This document shows, piece by piece, positions 1 through 8,691 of a stretch of 64,000 nt of DNA. Source of the DNA: JANPPS01 sp965246835 (lineage in GTDB: Bacteria > Pseudomonadota > Alphaproteobacteria > Acetobacterales > Acetobacteraceae). The position numbers were made by a program, and so were the translations under genes. Positions within the stretch are counted from its first letter, which is position 1. Each line of letters begins with the position of its first letter. Under the pieces are notes generated by a model. The model made no database searches. It was not told the origin of the DNA and was given only the letters and a program-made list of their open reading frames with translations. The stretch is from assembly GCA_965246835.1 (NCBI GenBank), contig CBDFFQ010000001.1, positions 3,100,001 through 3,164,000 of the forward strand. Direction: 5' to 3'.

Positions 1-150
1 TATTCCGTCCATCCGCCGTCAAATGGCGGCTGTGGTTGAGGAAAGTGCAGTCCTGCAAGGCCTGCCTCCTTTTCATCTTCGACACTTACAGTATTTCTAT
101 CGGTCTACAATATTGTCTGACCGGGGACTGCTATTGCAGGGACTTATCTC

Positions 151-570
151 ATGAGCACTCACGACATCGTCGACACCGCCGTTGCGGCCGGTTCGTTCAA
201 GACGCTGGTTGCCGCCGTGACTGCGGCCGGCCTGGTCGAGACGCTGAAGGGCGCCGGGCCGTTCACCGTTTTCGCCCCGTCCGACGACGCCTTCGCCAAG
301 CTGCCGGCCGGCACGGTCGAGAGCCTGGTGAAGCCCGAGAACAAGGCGCAGCTGACCAAGATCCTGACCCTGCACGTGATGCCGGGCAAGGTGATGGCGG
401 CCGACGTGGCGGGCAAGACGCTGTCCCCGAAGTCGGTCGGCGGGGAGGAACTGCATGTTGACGGCACCCACGGCGTGACGGTCAGCGGCGCCAAGGTGAC
501 CAGCGCCGACATCGAGTGCACGAATGGCGTGATCCACGTCATCGACAGCGTGATCATGCCGAAGGCTTGA
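151..570 (+). CDS. Fasciclin (FAS1) domain protein
   Basis: A 139-residue protein that is essentially one FAS1 domain. It shows the H1-type stretch GPFTVFAPSDDAFAKLP (about residues 35-51) and the H2-type ending NGVIHVIDSVIMP near the C-terminus. FAS1 domains are adhesion or ligand-binding modules, usually extracellular. No signal peptide or lipobox is visible here, so export is not supported; many proteobacterial single-domain homologues have a signal peptide, which makes this cytosolic-looking form slightly unusual. An AGGGA-like ribosome site lies about 9 bases before the ATG. The upstream 150 bases are noticeably AT-richer than the rest and contain a TACAAT (106-111) that could be a -10 element, without a convincing -35. 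Confidence 0.88.
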   Translation: MSTHDIVDTAVAAGSFKTLVAAVTAAGLVETLKGAGPFTVFAPSDDAFAKLPAGTVESLVKPENKAQLTKILTLHVMPGKVMAADVAGKTLSPKSVGGEELHVDGTHGVTVSGAKVTSADIECTNGVIHVIDSVIMPKA

Positions 571-576
571 ACCACG

Positions 577-606
577 GCGATGGCCCGGTTCGCGCCGGGC
601 CATCGC
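577..606. terminator. Bidirectional hairpin between convergent genes
   Basis: A perfect 12-bp inverted repeat, gcgatggcccgg / ccgggccatcgc, with a 6-base loop. It sits in the 43-base gap between the stop codons of the fasciclin gene (plus) and the membrane-protein gene (minus). There is no T-run, so it is either a weak intrinsic terminator or an mRNA-end-protecting hairpin. Confidence 0.6.
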
Positions 607-613
607 GCCTTCG

Positions 614-1561
614 CTAAGGGAGCCAGATCCAAGACGATCCGGCTACCCGCTTGCCGTGAGGAAACCGGGTGGGGCCGACCTGCGCATATCCGCCGGGTTC
701 CGGCCCGTTACCGCAACCGCTCATTACGTCCATCGTGTCCTGTATCACCGCGATGCGCATCGGACCGTGGAGGGTGAAATCGTCGGCTGTCACGACATGC
801 CCAGGCGCCAGACACAGAGTCACCACATGCGGCAGCTCTGACGGGAACGCCGCCAGTTGTTCCCCATCGGCAACACCCGCACCTTCGAACCAGGTGCCGG
901 CGGGCCAGGTTATTCCAAAAAGCGGGCTTGGAATTGCCAACGTGCCGCGACGTAGAAACGGGGCGGTGCCGTCCGGGGATTGCTGGATTTCAATCGGCTC
1001 GCCGGCTGCCAGCGTCACACCCCGGTAGGCGAATTGTCGGCCGAGGTGGCAGAACACGGTGCCCCCGCCATCCGAGAGCGGCCCGGCCCCGCACGGGATG
1101 CCGCCGATATCCGCCGGGCTGGCCAGCGTGCCGCTTTCGATGACCCGGGGTGTCACGCCGGGTGGGCTCAGCGTGAATGAGTCGATCACAACGCGCCCCA
1201 GCATCGCCGTGGGCACCGGGACCGCACCGCCGAGCACCACCCCTCGATCGACACGGACGGTGCTGCCGGCTGGAAAGTCGATCCCATCCACCGTTTCTGC
1301 CCGCTGCAACTGGCGCGTCCGCGTGGTGTCGAGCAGCCAAGATACCAGCGTAGATCCAACGCCGATCAGGACTGGCGAGCCGACCAGCACCAGCATGACC
1401 GCCAGCCCGAACGCGCCATAGCCCCCGGCCCGCGCCACGCGATAGCGCCGCACGCCTGGCACAAAGAGCAGGATCCCCGCGACGATCAGGAGGAAAGGCG
1501 CCACGAACACGGTGCCCAGCGCCGCCAGCACGATGATCGAGCCGGTCAGGTCAAGGTGCAT
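614..1561 (-). CDS. Membrane protein of unknown function
   Basis: A 315-residue protein whose family I do not recognise. Two hydrophobic segments lie at about residues 8-35 and 48-75. They are followed by a roughly 235-residue extracytoplasmic-looking region rich in Gly, Pro and Val that contains several Cys (for example IPCGAG and VFCHLG). The layout suggests a domain anchored by an N-terminal hairpin and facing the periplasm. It begins 6 bases after the isovaleryl-CoA dehydrogenase stop codon, so it is probably the last gene of the minus-strand run starting at 5011. That position does not reveal a role. No clear Shine-Dalgarno is visible, which fits translational coupling to the upstream gene. 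Confidence 0.7.
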   Translation of the reverse strand: MHLDLTGSIIVLAALGTVFVAPFLLIVAGILLFVPGVRRYRVARAGGYGAFGLAVMLVLVGSPVLIGVGSTLVSWLLDTTRTRQLQRAETVDGIDFPAGSTVRVDRGVVLGGAVPVPTAMLGRVVIDSFTLSPPGVTPRVIESGTLASPADIGGIPCGAGPLSDGGGTVFCHLGRQFAYRGVTLAAGEPIEIQQSPDGTAPFLRRGTLAIPSPLFGITWPAGTWFEGAGVADGEQLAAFPSELPHVVTLCLAPGHVVTADDFTLHGPMRIAVIQDTMDVMSGCGNGPEPGGYAQVGPTRFPHGKRVAGSSWIWLP

Positions 1562-1567
1562 CGGCGC

Positions 1568-2743
1568 CTACGCCGTCTCCCGGAACAGCTCCCGCCCGAT
1601 CAGCATGCGCCGGATCTCGCTGGTGCCGGCGCCGATCTCATACAATTTGGCATCCCGCAGCAGCCGGCCCGTGGGATAGTCGTTGATGTAGCCGTTGCCG
1701 CCCAGCACCTGGATCGCTTCCAGCGCCATCCAGGTCGCCCGCTCCGCCGCATACAGGATGGCGCCCGCCGCGTCCTTGCGCGTCGTCTGGCCGCGGTCGC
1801 ACGCCTTCGCCACCGCATAGACGTAGGATTTGGCGGCGTTCAGCGTGGTATACATGTCGGCGATCTTGCCCTGCATGAGCTGGAACTCGCCGATCGCCTG
1901 GCCGAACTGTTTGCGCTCGTGGATGTAGGGCACGACCACGTCCATGCAGGCCTGCATGATGCCCAGGGGCCCCGCGGCCAGCACCGCACGCTCGTAGTCG
2001 AGACCGGACATCAGCACGTTCACGCCCCGGCCCACGCCGCCGATCACCTGGCTGTCCGCGACCTCGCAATCCTGGAACACGAGCTCCCCGGTATTGCTGC
2101 CGCGCATGCCGAGCTTGTCGAGTTTCTGGGCGCAGTGGAAGCCGGGCAGGCCTTTTTCGATCAGGAAGGCGGTGATGCCTTTCGGGCCGGCCGCCGGGTC
2201 GGTTTTGGCATAGACCACCAGCACGTCCGCATCCGGGCCGTTGGTGATCCACATCTTGGTGCCGTTCAGCACATAACGGTCGCCGCGCTTATCCGCGCGC
2301 AGCCGCATGCCCACCACGTCCGACCCGGCGCCACTCTCGCTCATCGCCAACGCCCCCACGGCCTCCCCGCTGATCAGGCCGGGCAGGTATTTCCGTTTGT
2401 GCTCCTCCGACCCGTTCTTGCGGATCTGGTTCACGCAGAGGTTGGAGTGCGCGCCATAGCTGAGCCCGACCGAGGCACTGGCGCGGCTGATCTCCTCCAT
2501 CGCCACGCAATGCTCGAGATAGCCCATCCCGGCGCCGCCATACTCCTCCTCGACCGTGATGCCGAGCACACCGAGGTCGCCCATCTTGCGCCACAGATCG
2601 GCCGGGAAATCGTTGTCGCGGTCGATCGCCGCCGCCCTGGGCGCGATCTCGTCCGCGGCGAAGGTCTCGACGGAGCCGCGCAGCATGTCCGCGGTCTCAC
2701 CGAGGTCGAAATCCAGGCCAGGCAGGCGGTTCGGGATCGCCAT
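1568..2743 (-). CDS. ivd: Isovaleryl-CoA dehydrogenase
   Basis: An acyl-CoA dehydrogenase of 391 residues with the usual N-terminal, middle and C-terminal domains. The catalytic glutamate lies in LDYERAVLAAGP, the position and context used by isovaleryl-CoA dehydrogenases rather than the C-terminal glutamate of medium-chain enzymes. FAD and tetramer motifs are present (FGQAIGEFQLMQGKIADM and LGGNGYINDYPTGRLLRD). The reaction is oxidation of isovaleryl-CoA to 3-methylcrotonyl-CoA in leucine degradation, passing electrons to ETF. The methylcrotonyl-CoA carboxylase and HMG-CoA lyase genes that often accompany it are absent from the window. The ATG overlaps the upstream stop (TGATG); a GTG one codon earlier (2746) is an alternative start. 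Confidence 0.92.
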   Translation of the reverse strand: MAIPNRLPGLDFDLGETADMLRGSVETFAADEIAPRAAAIDRDNDFPADLWRKMGDLGVLGITVEEEYGGAGMGYLEHCVAMEEISRASASVGLSYGAHSNLCVNQIRKNGSEEHKRKYLPGLISGEAVGALAMSESGAGSDVVGMRLRADKRGDRYVLNGTKMWITNGPDADVLVVYAKTDPAAGPKGITAFLIEKGLPGFHCAQKLDKLGMRGSNTGELVFQDCEVADSQVIGGVGRGVNVLMSGLDYERAVLAAGPLGIMQACMDVVVPYIHERKQFGQAIGEFQLMQGKIADMYTTLNAAKSYVYAVAKACDRGQTTRKDAAGAILYAAERATWMALEAIQVLGGNGYINDYPTGRLLRDAKLYEIGAGTSEIRRMLIGRELFRETA

Positions 2744-3870
2744 CACCAGGCCGTCGCGAGCGCCGCCGGGCCCGCGCCGATCTCGAGCGGGTTGGAGGGG
2801 AACAGCTTGGTGCCGTCCCAGCGGAAAACCTGGATCGTACGCTCCACCATGTTCTGCACCAGCACCGTGCGGCCATCGCGGGCGAAGGCGATGCCCTGGG
2901 ACCAGCGGCCGATCGGCGCCTCCGTCACCTGCTTCAAGGTCTTGCCGTCCAGCGCAAACATCACGAGCCGCCCCTTGTCCCGCGCGAAGGGCGTGTCCGC
3001 CGGTTTGGTCGTGCCTTCCTGCGTGCCCACCGCCAGGTATTTGCCGTCCGGCGAGAACTTCAACCCCTCCGGCGAGCGGCCGACGGTCACGGTCTGCACG
3101 GTGCGGAACGGGGTTTGCGTGAGGTCGATGAGGCTCACGGTATCGGCGTCGCCATCGCCCCTGCCCATGTTGGAGACGGCGGCCAGCTGGCCATCGGCCG
3201 TGATGTCCATGGTGTAGGGCGCCACGCCCGTGGTGATGCGTCGCGGATCGAGCGTGACTTTTTCCTCGTCGATCTTCAGAACCTGCACGATGTGGTCGCC
3301 GTTGCGACTGACCAGCGCCGTCTTACCGTCGGCCGCGAACACGATGCCGCTCGGCATGGATTTCGGGTCGATCTCCAGTGTGTCGAGCAGGTTGAGCTTC
3401 CGATCCCGCACCCGAAACACGCTGACGGTCCCGGAAAACCGGTTCGCGACCAGCGCCAGCGTGCCGTCCGGGGACATCCGCACCGTGCCCGCCCCGGCGC
3501 CCGCGTTGATCTGCTGGATCACGGTCGGCGGCTTCGTCGTGAGGTCGATCACGGAGACGCGGTCATCCGGCACGATGCCCGTCTTTGCATCGATGCGGGT
3601 GGCGGAGGTGGCGATGGCGAAGCTCTCATCCCGCGCGATCGCGACCGACATGGGCGGGCCCACGACGCTGCCGGGCACATCGATGGTGCCGAGGATCGTG
3701 GGCGGATACTGCGCGATGTCGATGATCGTGAGCGTGTCGGCCGGTGCGTTTTCCGGCGCCACCTGCACGCCGTTGACCAGCACGGTGTGGGAATCGTTGG
3801 CGGACAGCACGAGGTCCGCCCAAGCGGGGGAGGCGGCCATGACGCACGCAAACAACAGCGCAATCCGCAT
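2743..3870 (-). CDS. Secreted YncE-like beta-propeller protein
   Basis: A 375-residue protein with a cleavable signal peptide (MRIALLFACVMAASPAWA) followed by repeated beta-propeller blades of the YVTN/YncE type, such as VRMSPDGTLALVANRFSGTV, LKFSPDGKYLAVGTQEG and IAFARDGRTVLVQNM. Such proteins are periplasmic binding or scaffolding propellers with poorly defined ligands. I chose the ATG at 3870 because a GGGGGAAG ribosome site precedes it by about 6 bases and the signal peptide starts there; the longer version from 3885 adds five residues and lacks such a site. The 3' end overlaps the ivd start. Confidence 0.85.
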   Translation of the reverse strand: MRIALLFACVMAASPAWADLVLSANDSHTVLVNGVQVAPENAPADTLTIIDIAQYPPTILGTIDVPGSVVGPPMSVAIARDESFAIATSATRIDAKTGIVPDDRVSVIDLTTKPPTVIQQINAGAGAGTVRMSPDGTLALVANRFSGTVSVFRVRDRKLNLLDTLEIDPKSMPSGIVFAADGKTALVSRNGDHIVQVLKIDEEKVTLDPRRITTGVAPYTMDITADGQLAAVSNMGRGDGDADTVSLIDLTQTPFRTVQTVTVGRSPEGLKFSPDGKYLAVGTQEGTTKPADTPFARDKGRLVMFALDGKTLKQVTEAPIGRWSQGIAFARDGRTVLVQNMVERTIQVFRWDGTKLFPSNPLEIGAGPAALATAW

Positions 3871-3895
3871 CGGCACTTCCCCCATTCCGGTGAGG

Positions 3896-5011
3896 CTAGC
3901 CCGCGTTGCGCCGGTTCACCAGACCTTCGACATGGGCGGCGATGGCCATGGCGGAAGTAAGGCCGGGGCTTTCGATGCCGAACAGATTGACCAGGCCGCC
4001 AATGCCGTGCGCGGCCGGGCCCGCGACCACGAAATCGGCGGCGGGCTCCGTGGGACCACTGATCTTCGGCCGGATTCCCGCATAGCCCGGCGTCAGCGCC
4101 CCCTCCGGCAAGCCCGGCCAATAGCGCCGGATCGCGGCATAGAACCCATCGGCCCGGCTGATATCCACGTCATACTCCTCGCGCTCCACCCACTGCACGT
4201 CCGGCCCGAACCGCGCCTGACCACCCAGATCGAGCGTGAGATGCACACCGAGGCCGCCCGGCTCCGGCACCGGATACACCAGGCGGCGGAACGGGGCGCG
4301 GCCGGCCAATGAGTAGTAGCTGCCCTTGCAGAGATGCGCGGTGGGGATGGTGTCGGCCGGAATACCCTCGATGCGCCGCGCGAGGTCCGGCGCGTGGAGC
4401 CCGATGGCGTTGACCAGCATCGTGCAGGCCAGCTCCATCGGCTCGGCGCCACCCACCTGCAACCGGAAGCCGCCATCCACGGCGCCCGACAGCACCGGCG
4501 CCTGGCACACGACGGCGCCGCCGGTCGCCTCCAGATCGCCCTGGAACGCGAGCATCAGCGCGTGGCTATCGACGATGCCGGTGCTGGGTGACAGCAGCGC
4601 GCCGGCCACGCGCAAGGCGGGCTCCATCGCCACGGCCTCGGCCCCGTCGAGCATGATCAGGTCATCGACCCCGTTGGCCGCGGCCTTGGCGCGGATACCC
4701 GCCAGTGTCGGCACCTCGTCCGCCGTGCTGGCGACGATCAGCTTGCCGAGACGGCTATGGGGCACGCCGCGCTCATGGCAATACTCATAGAGCATGTGCT
4801 TGCCTTCGACGCAGAACCGCGCCTTGAGGCTGCCGGCCGGGTAGTAGATGCCGGCGTGGACCACCTCCGAATTGCGTGACGAAATCCCGCCGCCGATGCC
4901 GCCCTGGCCCTCCAGCACCAGCACCTCGCGCCCCGATTGCGCGAGCGCGCGGGCGACCGCGAGGCCGACCACGCCCGCGCCCAGGACCACGCATTCAACC
5001 CGTTCGACCAT
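3896..5011 (-). CDS. FAD-dependent oxidoreductase, L-2-hydroxyglutarate dehydrogenase-like
   Basis: A 371-residue DAO-superfamily flavoprotein. The N-terminal dinucleotide-binding motif is VLGAGVVGLAVARAL, followed by SEVVHAGIYYPAGSLKARFC, which closely matches the LhgO/L2HGDH family, and a C-terminal GYAGIRPKI and GLVNLFGIESPGLTSA region. LhgO oxidises L-2-hydroxyglutarate to 2-oxoglutarate at the membrane, feeding quinone. It is the first gene of a four-gene minus-strand run with the propeller, ivd and the membrane protein, consistent with a catabolic operon. A GTG directly before the ATG (5014) is an alternative start. Substrate is inferred from family only; glycerol-3-phosphate or other 2-hydroxyacids cannot be excluded. 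Confidence 0.85.
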   Translation of the reverse strand: MVERVECVVLGAGVVGLAVARALAQSGREVLVLEGQGGIGGGISSRNSEVVHAGIYYPAGSLKARFCVEGKHMLYEYCHERGVPHSRLGKLIVASTADEVPTLAGIRAKAAANGVDDLIMLDGAEAVAMEPALRVAGALLSPSTGIVDSHALMLAFQGDLEATGGAVVCQAPVLSGAVDGGFRLQVGGAEPMELACTMLVNAIGLHAPDLARRIEGIPADTIPTAHLCKGSYYSLAGRAPFRRLVYPVPEPGGLGVHLTLDLGGQARFGPDVQWVEREEYDVDISRADGFYAAIRRYWPGLPEGALTPGYAGIRPKISGPTEPAADFVVAGPAAHGIGGLVNLFGIESPGLTSAMAIAAHVEGLVNRRNAG

Positions 5012-5022
5012 CACTTAACACT

Positions 5023-5106
5023 GTCATTGCGCGCTCCGCGAAGCAATCCAGGGGCCACATGCTCGCCTGCTGCCCTGGAGTGCTTCGCCAGGCGGCTCGC
5101 AATGAC
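5023..5106. repeat. Palindromic intergenic repeat
   Basis: An 84-base imperfect inverted repeat that fills the gap between two minus-strand genes. Its outer ends are gtcattgcg and cgcaatgac, and the inner matching blocks are cgaagca and ccaggg with their complements. It resembles the short palindromic elements that recur between genes in many alphaproteobacteria. As RNA it would fold into a long stem after the glycosyltransferase stop codon. Confidence 0.7.
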
Positions 5107-5108
5107 GG

Positions 5109-6338
5109 CTACCGCCTTCCTTCGGCCAAGCGGTTCTGGTCCTCCCGGTCCGAGCTCACGCCCACCGTGCGGATCAGCGCGGGGCTCAGCACATACGCCT
5201 TCAGGCGCTCCGGCCGCGGCACGCGATGGCGCAACCGGTCCAGCACCGTCCAGGCATGGGCATGGCGCGGCAGCGTGTCGATGTCGGCCGAAGTCAGGCC
5301 ATACGCGATCAGCCGCCAATCCACATCCTCGGCAAACCCATCCTCGGCCACCCAGCGCAGCAAGGTGCGGGCGCCGGCCTGACTGACGAAATATCCGTCG
5401 CCACCGGGGGCATTGTCCTCGGGCGGGAAGCGCCGCATTGCCTCAGCCAGCGTGTGCGCGGCGAAAGCGTCGCTGGCCGGGCGAGGCTCCAGCCGGTCGT
5501 TGACGAAACACACATCGTAGCCCGGCGGCAGGCCGAACGCCCCGGTTCGCGACGGCAGGTCCAGCAGCGGAATGACGTCGTCTTCCACCACCAGGCACTG
5601 ATCCCAGCCGCGATCCACCGCCGCCTGCCACGCCGCCGCATGGCTCAGGAAGCAGCCCAGCGTGCCGCGCGGCGCCTGTGCTTCGCCCGTGAGCCGCTGC
5701 ACCGCGGCGGCCGCGAGCCGGCTGCCCTCGATGCCCGGCACGCGCGTAAGTGGCGGGGCGCAGCCGGCGAACTGCCGCCCGATCTCCGCCATGCGCTCCG
5801 GATTGCGGTCGAGGTTCATGACGGCGATCGCATACGGCTCCCCGTCCTCTGGGTGGTCCCGCAACCGATCCGACAGCCGCATATAGCGCTCGGCGTCCGC
5901 CTTCTTGGCCCCTGCCTCGGGGTGGCAGGGATCGAGCTGCAGCACTGTGCCGAACTGCGCCGCCGCCGCCGCCCAGTCCCGGCGCTGCCGCGCCACGTCG
6001 CCCAGCAGTGCATGCAGCGGGGCGTGATCGGGGATCTTCGCCAGCATCTCCCGGCCGCGCACCCATAGCGCATCCAGGTCGCTGCCATGGAACGCATACA
6101 GCGCCGTGTAGTGCGCCAGCCACTCCGCGTCGCCGAGGTGCCGGGCGGCGCGGCGGAACTGCGGATCGCTGTCGGGGTAATGCAGCGCCGCCTTCATGTC
6201 GTGCTTCAGCTCGAGTGCCAGCGACGGATCGTCCGGTGCTGCGAGCAGGGCCGCGCGCCACAGGTCCATCGCATCGAGATGCCGGCCGTCGTCGCGCGCG
6301 GCGCGGGCCTGTTCGGTCAAGTCATCGATATCCGCCAC
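5109..6338 (-). CDS. TPR protein with C-terminal GT25 glycosyltransferase domain
   Basis: A 409-residue protein in two parts. Residues about 1-160 are helical TPR-like repeats (LHALLGDVARQRRDWAAAAA, then LQLDPCHPEAGAKKADAERY). From about residue 165 a glycosyltransferase family 25 domain follows, with PYAIAVMNLDRNPERMAEI, the fold-specific GCFLSHAAAWQ and the acidic VVEDDVIPL site. GT25 enzymes add sugars to LPS or to proteins. The GTG at 6338 is preferred because GGGGGAG precedes it by 6 bases; an ATG at 6359 has no ribosome site. The open frame continues far upstream, but that part is antisense to cysK and not real. It is divergent from cysK, about 210 bases away. Confidence 0.85.
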   Translation of the reverse strand: MADIDDLTEQARAARDDGRHLDAMDLWRAALLAAPDDPSLALELKHDMKAALHYPDSDPQFRRAARHLGDAEWLAHYTALYAFHGSDLDALWVRGREMLAKIPDHAPLHALLGDVARQRRDWAAAAAQFGTVLQLDPCHPEAGAKKADAERYMRLSDRLRDHPEDGEPYAIAVMNLDRNPERMAEIGRQFAGCAPPLTRVPGIEGSRLAAAAVQRLTGEAQAPRGTLGCFLSHAAAWQAAVDRGWDQCLVVEDDVIPLLDLPSRTGAFGLPPGYDVCFVNDRLEPRPASDAFAAHTLAEAMRRFPPEDNAPGGDGYFVSQAGARTLLRWVAEDGFAEDVDWRLIAYGLTSADIDTLPRHAHAWTVLDRLRHRVPRPERLKAYVLSPALIRTVGVSSDREDQNRLAEGRR

Positions 6339-6480
6339 GCCCCGCTCCCCCGGCTGCATAAGGTTTGCACCTGCTTTGTGGCATGATGGTGGAATTCGGC
6401 TGCCGGAGCACCTGGGCGGGGGAGGCGCTTCTCGATCCCGTCGCTGCGGGAGATGGCGCATCGCCGGGCCGGGCGCCCGC

Positions 6481-6509
6481 TTGACGCCTGGGGGCGGGCT
6501 GTGTGTCAT
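6481..6509 (+). promoter_or_regulatory. Possible sigma70-type promoter of cysK
   Basis: TTGACG (6481-6486), 17 bases, then TGTCAT (6504-6509), ending 39 bases before the cysK ATG. The -35 is good and the -10 is weak, so this is only a candidate. Confidence 0.3.
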
Positions 6510-6548
6510 CCGGCCGCTTCGACGCCTGCATCGACAAAGGTCACGCCC

Positions 6549-7463
6549 ATGAAAGCCGCCAGCATCCTCGACACCATCGGCGCCACCCCGCATGTCCGCG
6601 TGAGCCGCCTGTTCCCGGACGCCGAAATCTGGATCAAGTCGGAGCGCAGCAACCCGGGCGGCTCCATCAAGGACCGCATCGCCCTGGCGATGATCGAGGC
6701 CGCGGAGGCCAGCGGCGCCTTGGAGCCCGGTGCCACCATCATCGAGCCGACCTCCGGCAACACCGGCATCGGCCTTGCGATGGTGGCCGCAGTCAAAGGC
6801 TACAAACTGATCCTGGTGATGCCCGAGAGCATGTCGATCGAGCGGCGGCGGCTGATGCAGGCCTATGGCGCGACCTTCGACCTCACCCCGCGGGAGGGCG
6901 GCATGAAGGCGGCGATCGCCCGCGCGGATGAGCTGGCGGCCCAGCACCCTGGTTCGTGGGTCGCGCGGCAGTTCGAGAACCCGGCCAACATCGCGATCCA
7001 CACCCGCACCACCGCGCAGGAGATCCTGAAGGACTTTCCCGCCGGGATCGACGCGATCATCACCGGCGTCGGCACGGGAGGGCACATCACCGCCTGCGCC
7101 GAGGTGCTGAAGCCGGTCTGGCCGCAGCTGAAGGTGTTCGCGGTGGAGCCCGCGGCCTCCCCGGTGATCTCGGGCGGCAAGCCGTCCCCGCATCCGATCC
7201 AGGGCATCGGTGCCGGGTTCATTCCGGCGAACCTGCATACCGCGGCGCTGGACGGCGTGATCTCTGTGGAGGCGGAGGAGGCTCGCGAATGGGCCCGGCA
7301 ATGCGCCGCCAAGGAGGGCATGCTGGTCGGCATCTCGTCTGGCGCCACGCTCGCCGCCATCGCGAAGAAACTACCGGAGCTGAAGGCCGGAGCCGTCGTG
7401 CTGGGCTTCAACTACGACACGGGCGAGCGCTACTTCTCGGTGCCAGACTTCCTCCCGGGGTGA
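6549..7463 (+). CDS. cysK: Cysteine synthase (O-acetylserine sulfhydrylase)
   Basis: A 304-residue fold-type II PLP enzyme that makes L-cysteine from O-acetylserine and sulfide. The PLP lysine is in NPGGSIKDRIAL. The substrate loop is PTSGNTGIGLAM, the phosphate-binding glycines are in GVGTGGHIT, and the C-terminal serine is in GISSGATLAAIA. Length and motifs match CysK. The ATG has AAAGG about 8 bases upstream; the longer frame to 6453 has no ribosome site. It is followed one base later by the SolA-like oxidase gene, so the two are probably cotranscribed. CysM-type or cystathionine-type specificity cannot be completely excluded. Confidence 0.95.
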   Translation: MKAASILDTIGATPHVRVSRLFPDAEIWIKSERSNPGGSIKDRIALAMIEAAEASGALEPGATIIEPTSGNTGIGLAMVAAVKGYKLILVMPESMSIERRRLMQAYGATFDLTPREGGMKAAIARADELAAQHPGSWVARQFENPANIAIHTRTTAQEILKDFPAGIDAIITGVGTGGHITACAEVLKPVWPQLKVFAVEPAASPVISGGKPSPHPIQGIGAGFIPANLHTAALDGVISVEAEEAREWARQCAAKEGMLVGISSGATLAAIAKKLPELKAGAVVLGFNYDTGERYFSVPDFLPG

Positions 7464-7464
7464 C

Positions 7465-8640
7465 ATGATCTACGACACCATCATTGTCGGCCTCGGCGCC
7501 ATGGGCAGCGCCACGCTGCTGCAGCTCGCCCGGCGCGGCCAGCGCGTGCTCGGGATCGACCGGTGGGACCCGCCGCATAGCTGGGGCTCCACCCATGGCG
7601 ACACGCGCATCACCCGCTGCGCCATCGGCGAGGGGGAGGCCTACGTCCCGCTGGTGCAGCGTTCCCACGCGCTGTGGCGGGAGATGGAGGCCGAGACCGG
7701 AGCCGATCTGCTGACCCAATGCGGCGCCATGATCCTGGCGCCCGCGAACAGCCACGCGCTGGTGCACGGCAAATCCAACTTCGTCCGCCGCACCATCGCC
7801 GCCGCCGAGCGGTTCGGCATCGCGCATGACGTGATGGATGCGGACGAGACGATGCGCCGGTTCCCGCAATTCCGGCTGGACGGCGAGCAGATCGTCTATT
7901 TCGAGCCGAGCGGCGGCTACGTTCGGCCGGAGCGGTGCGTGGCGACCCAGCTGTTGCTGGCCAAGCGGGCTGGCGCCACGGTGGTGCCGAACACGCAGGT
8001 GACGGCGATCGAGCGGGATGGCGGCGGCGCGCGTGTCGTGACCGCGGATCGGACATTCCACGCGGCCGAAATAGTGCTGAGCGCGGGTGCGTGGTCCCCA
8101 GGCCTGGCTGACCCCGCGCACGCGCCCGCCATGCGCGTGTCCCGCCAAGTGCTGCATTGGTTCCAGGCGCGGGACCCCGCCGCGTTCTCACCCGATCGCT
8201 GCCCCGTCTATATATGGATGCACGGGGACGGCCCGAATGACAGTTTCTACGGCTTTCCCACCCCGCCCGGCACCGAGGGCGTGAAGGTCGCGAAAGAGGT
8301 CTATGACGAGTGGGTCGGCGATCCCGACCATCTCGTGCGGGATGTCGGCCCGACCGAAGCGGCCGAGTTGCACCGCGAGCGGCTGGCCATGCGGCTGCCG
8401 GGACTATTGCCCGTCGCGGTTCGCAGCGCGGTGTGTCCTTATACCGTCACGCCGGACGGGGATTTCGTGATCGACCGGGCGCCTGGAAACGACCGTGTGC
8501 TGCTGGTGTCGGCCTGTTCCGGGCATGGATTCAAGCACTCGGCAGGCCTGGGTGAGGCCGTTGCCGCGATGCTGGTCGGGGCTGATGGCATCTCTCTAAC
8601 GCCATTCGAGCCGAGGCGACTTGCTGAAATGGCGGGTTGA
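7465..8640 (+). CDS. solA: SolA-like N-methyl-amino-acid oxidase (monomeric sarcosine oxidase family)
   Basis: A 391-residue DAO-superfamily flavoenzyme. It has the FAD motif VGLGAMGSATLLQL, the HSWGSTHGDTRITR segment typical of monomeric sarcosine and N-methyltryptophan oxidases, and a Cys in SAVCPYTVTPDGDF at the position that carries covalent FAD in this family. The C-terminal flavin-binding SGHGFKHSAGLGE is intact. The expected reaction is oxidative demethylation of a secondary amino acid to amine, formaldehyde and H2O2. Placement 1 base after cysK and opposite the fhs gene (formate-THF ligase) is compatible with one-carbon handling, but that link is inference. Confidence 0.88.
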   Translation: MIYDTIIVGLGAMGSATLLQLARRGQRVLGIDRWDPPHSWGSTHGDTRITRCAIGEGEAYVPLVQRSHALWREMEAETGADLLTQCGAMILAPANSHALVHGKSNFVRRTIAAAERFGIAHDVMDADETMRRFPQFRLDGEQIVYFEPSGGYVRPERCVATQLLLAKRAGATVVPNTQVTAIERDGGGARVVTADRTFHAAEIVLSAGAWSPGLADPAHAPAMRVSRQVLHWFQARDPAAFSPDRCPVYIWMHGDGPNDSFYGFPTPPGTEGVKVAKEVYDEWVGDPDHLVRDVGPTEAAELHRERLAMRLPGLLPVAVRSAVCPYTVTPDGDFVIDRAPGNDRVLLVSACSGHGFKHSAGLGEAVAAMLVGADGISLTPFEPRRLAEMAG

Positions 8641-8666
8641 CACCCGGCCTTCGGAACGAATCGTAG

Positions 8667-8686
8667 GGTGGGTTTTTTAACCCACC
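8667..8686. terminator. Bidirectional terminator hairpin
   Basis: Perfect inverted repeat ggtgggtt-tttt-aacccacc between the convergent solA and fhs stop codons. The TTTT loop and short T-tracts on both sides suit a two-way terminator. The unit also resembles the 'GTAGGGTGGG' repeats scattered in many bacterial genomes. Confidence 0.65.
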
Positions 8687-8691
8687 ACTTT

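Noticed and set aside
1556..3217. 553-codon plus-strand frame
   Set aside because: Antisense to ivd and the beta-propeller gene, with the His/Arg-rich composition typical of GC-rich shadow frames.
6360..7301. Upstream extension of the glycosyltransferase frame to a 730-codon protein
   Set aside because: The extension is antisense to the unmistakable cysK gene; the GT25 protein has a good GTG start with a GGGGGAG site at 6338.
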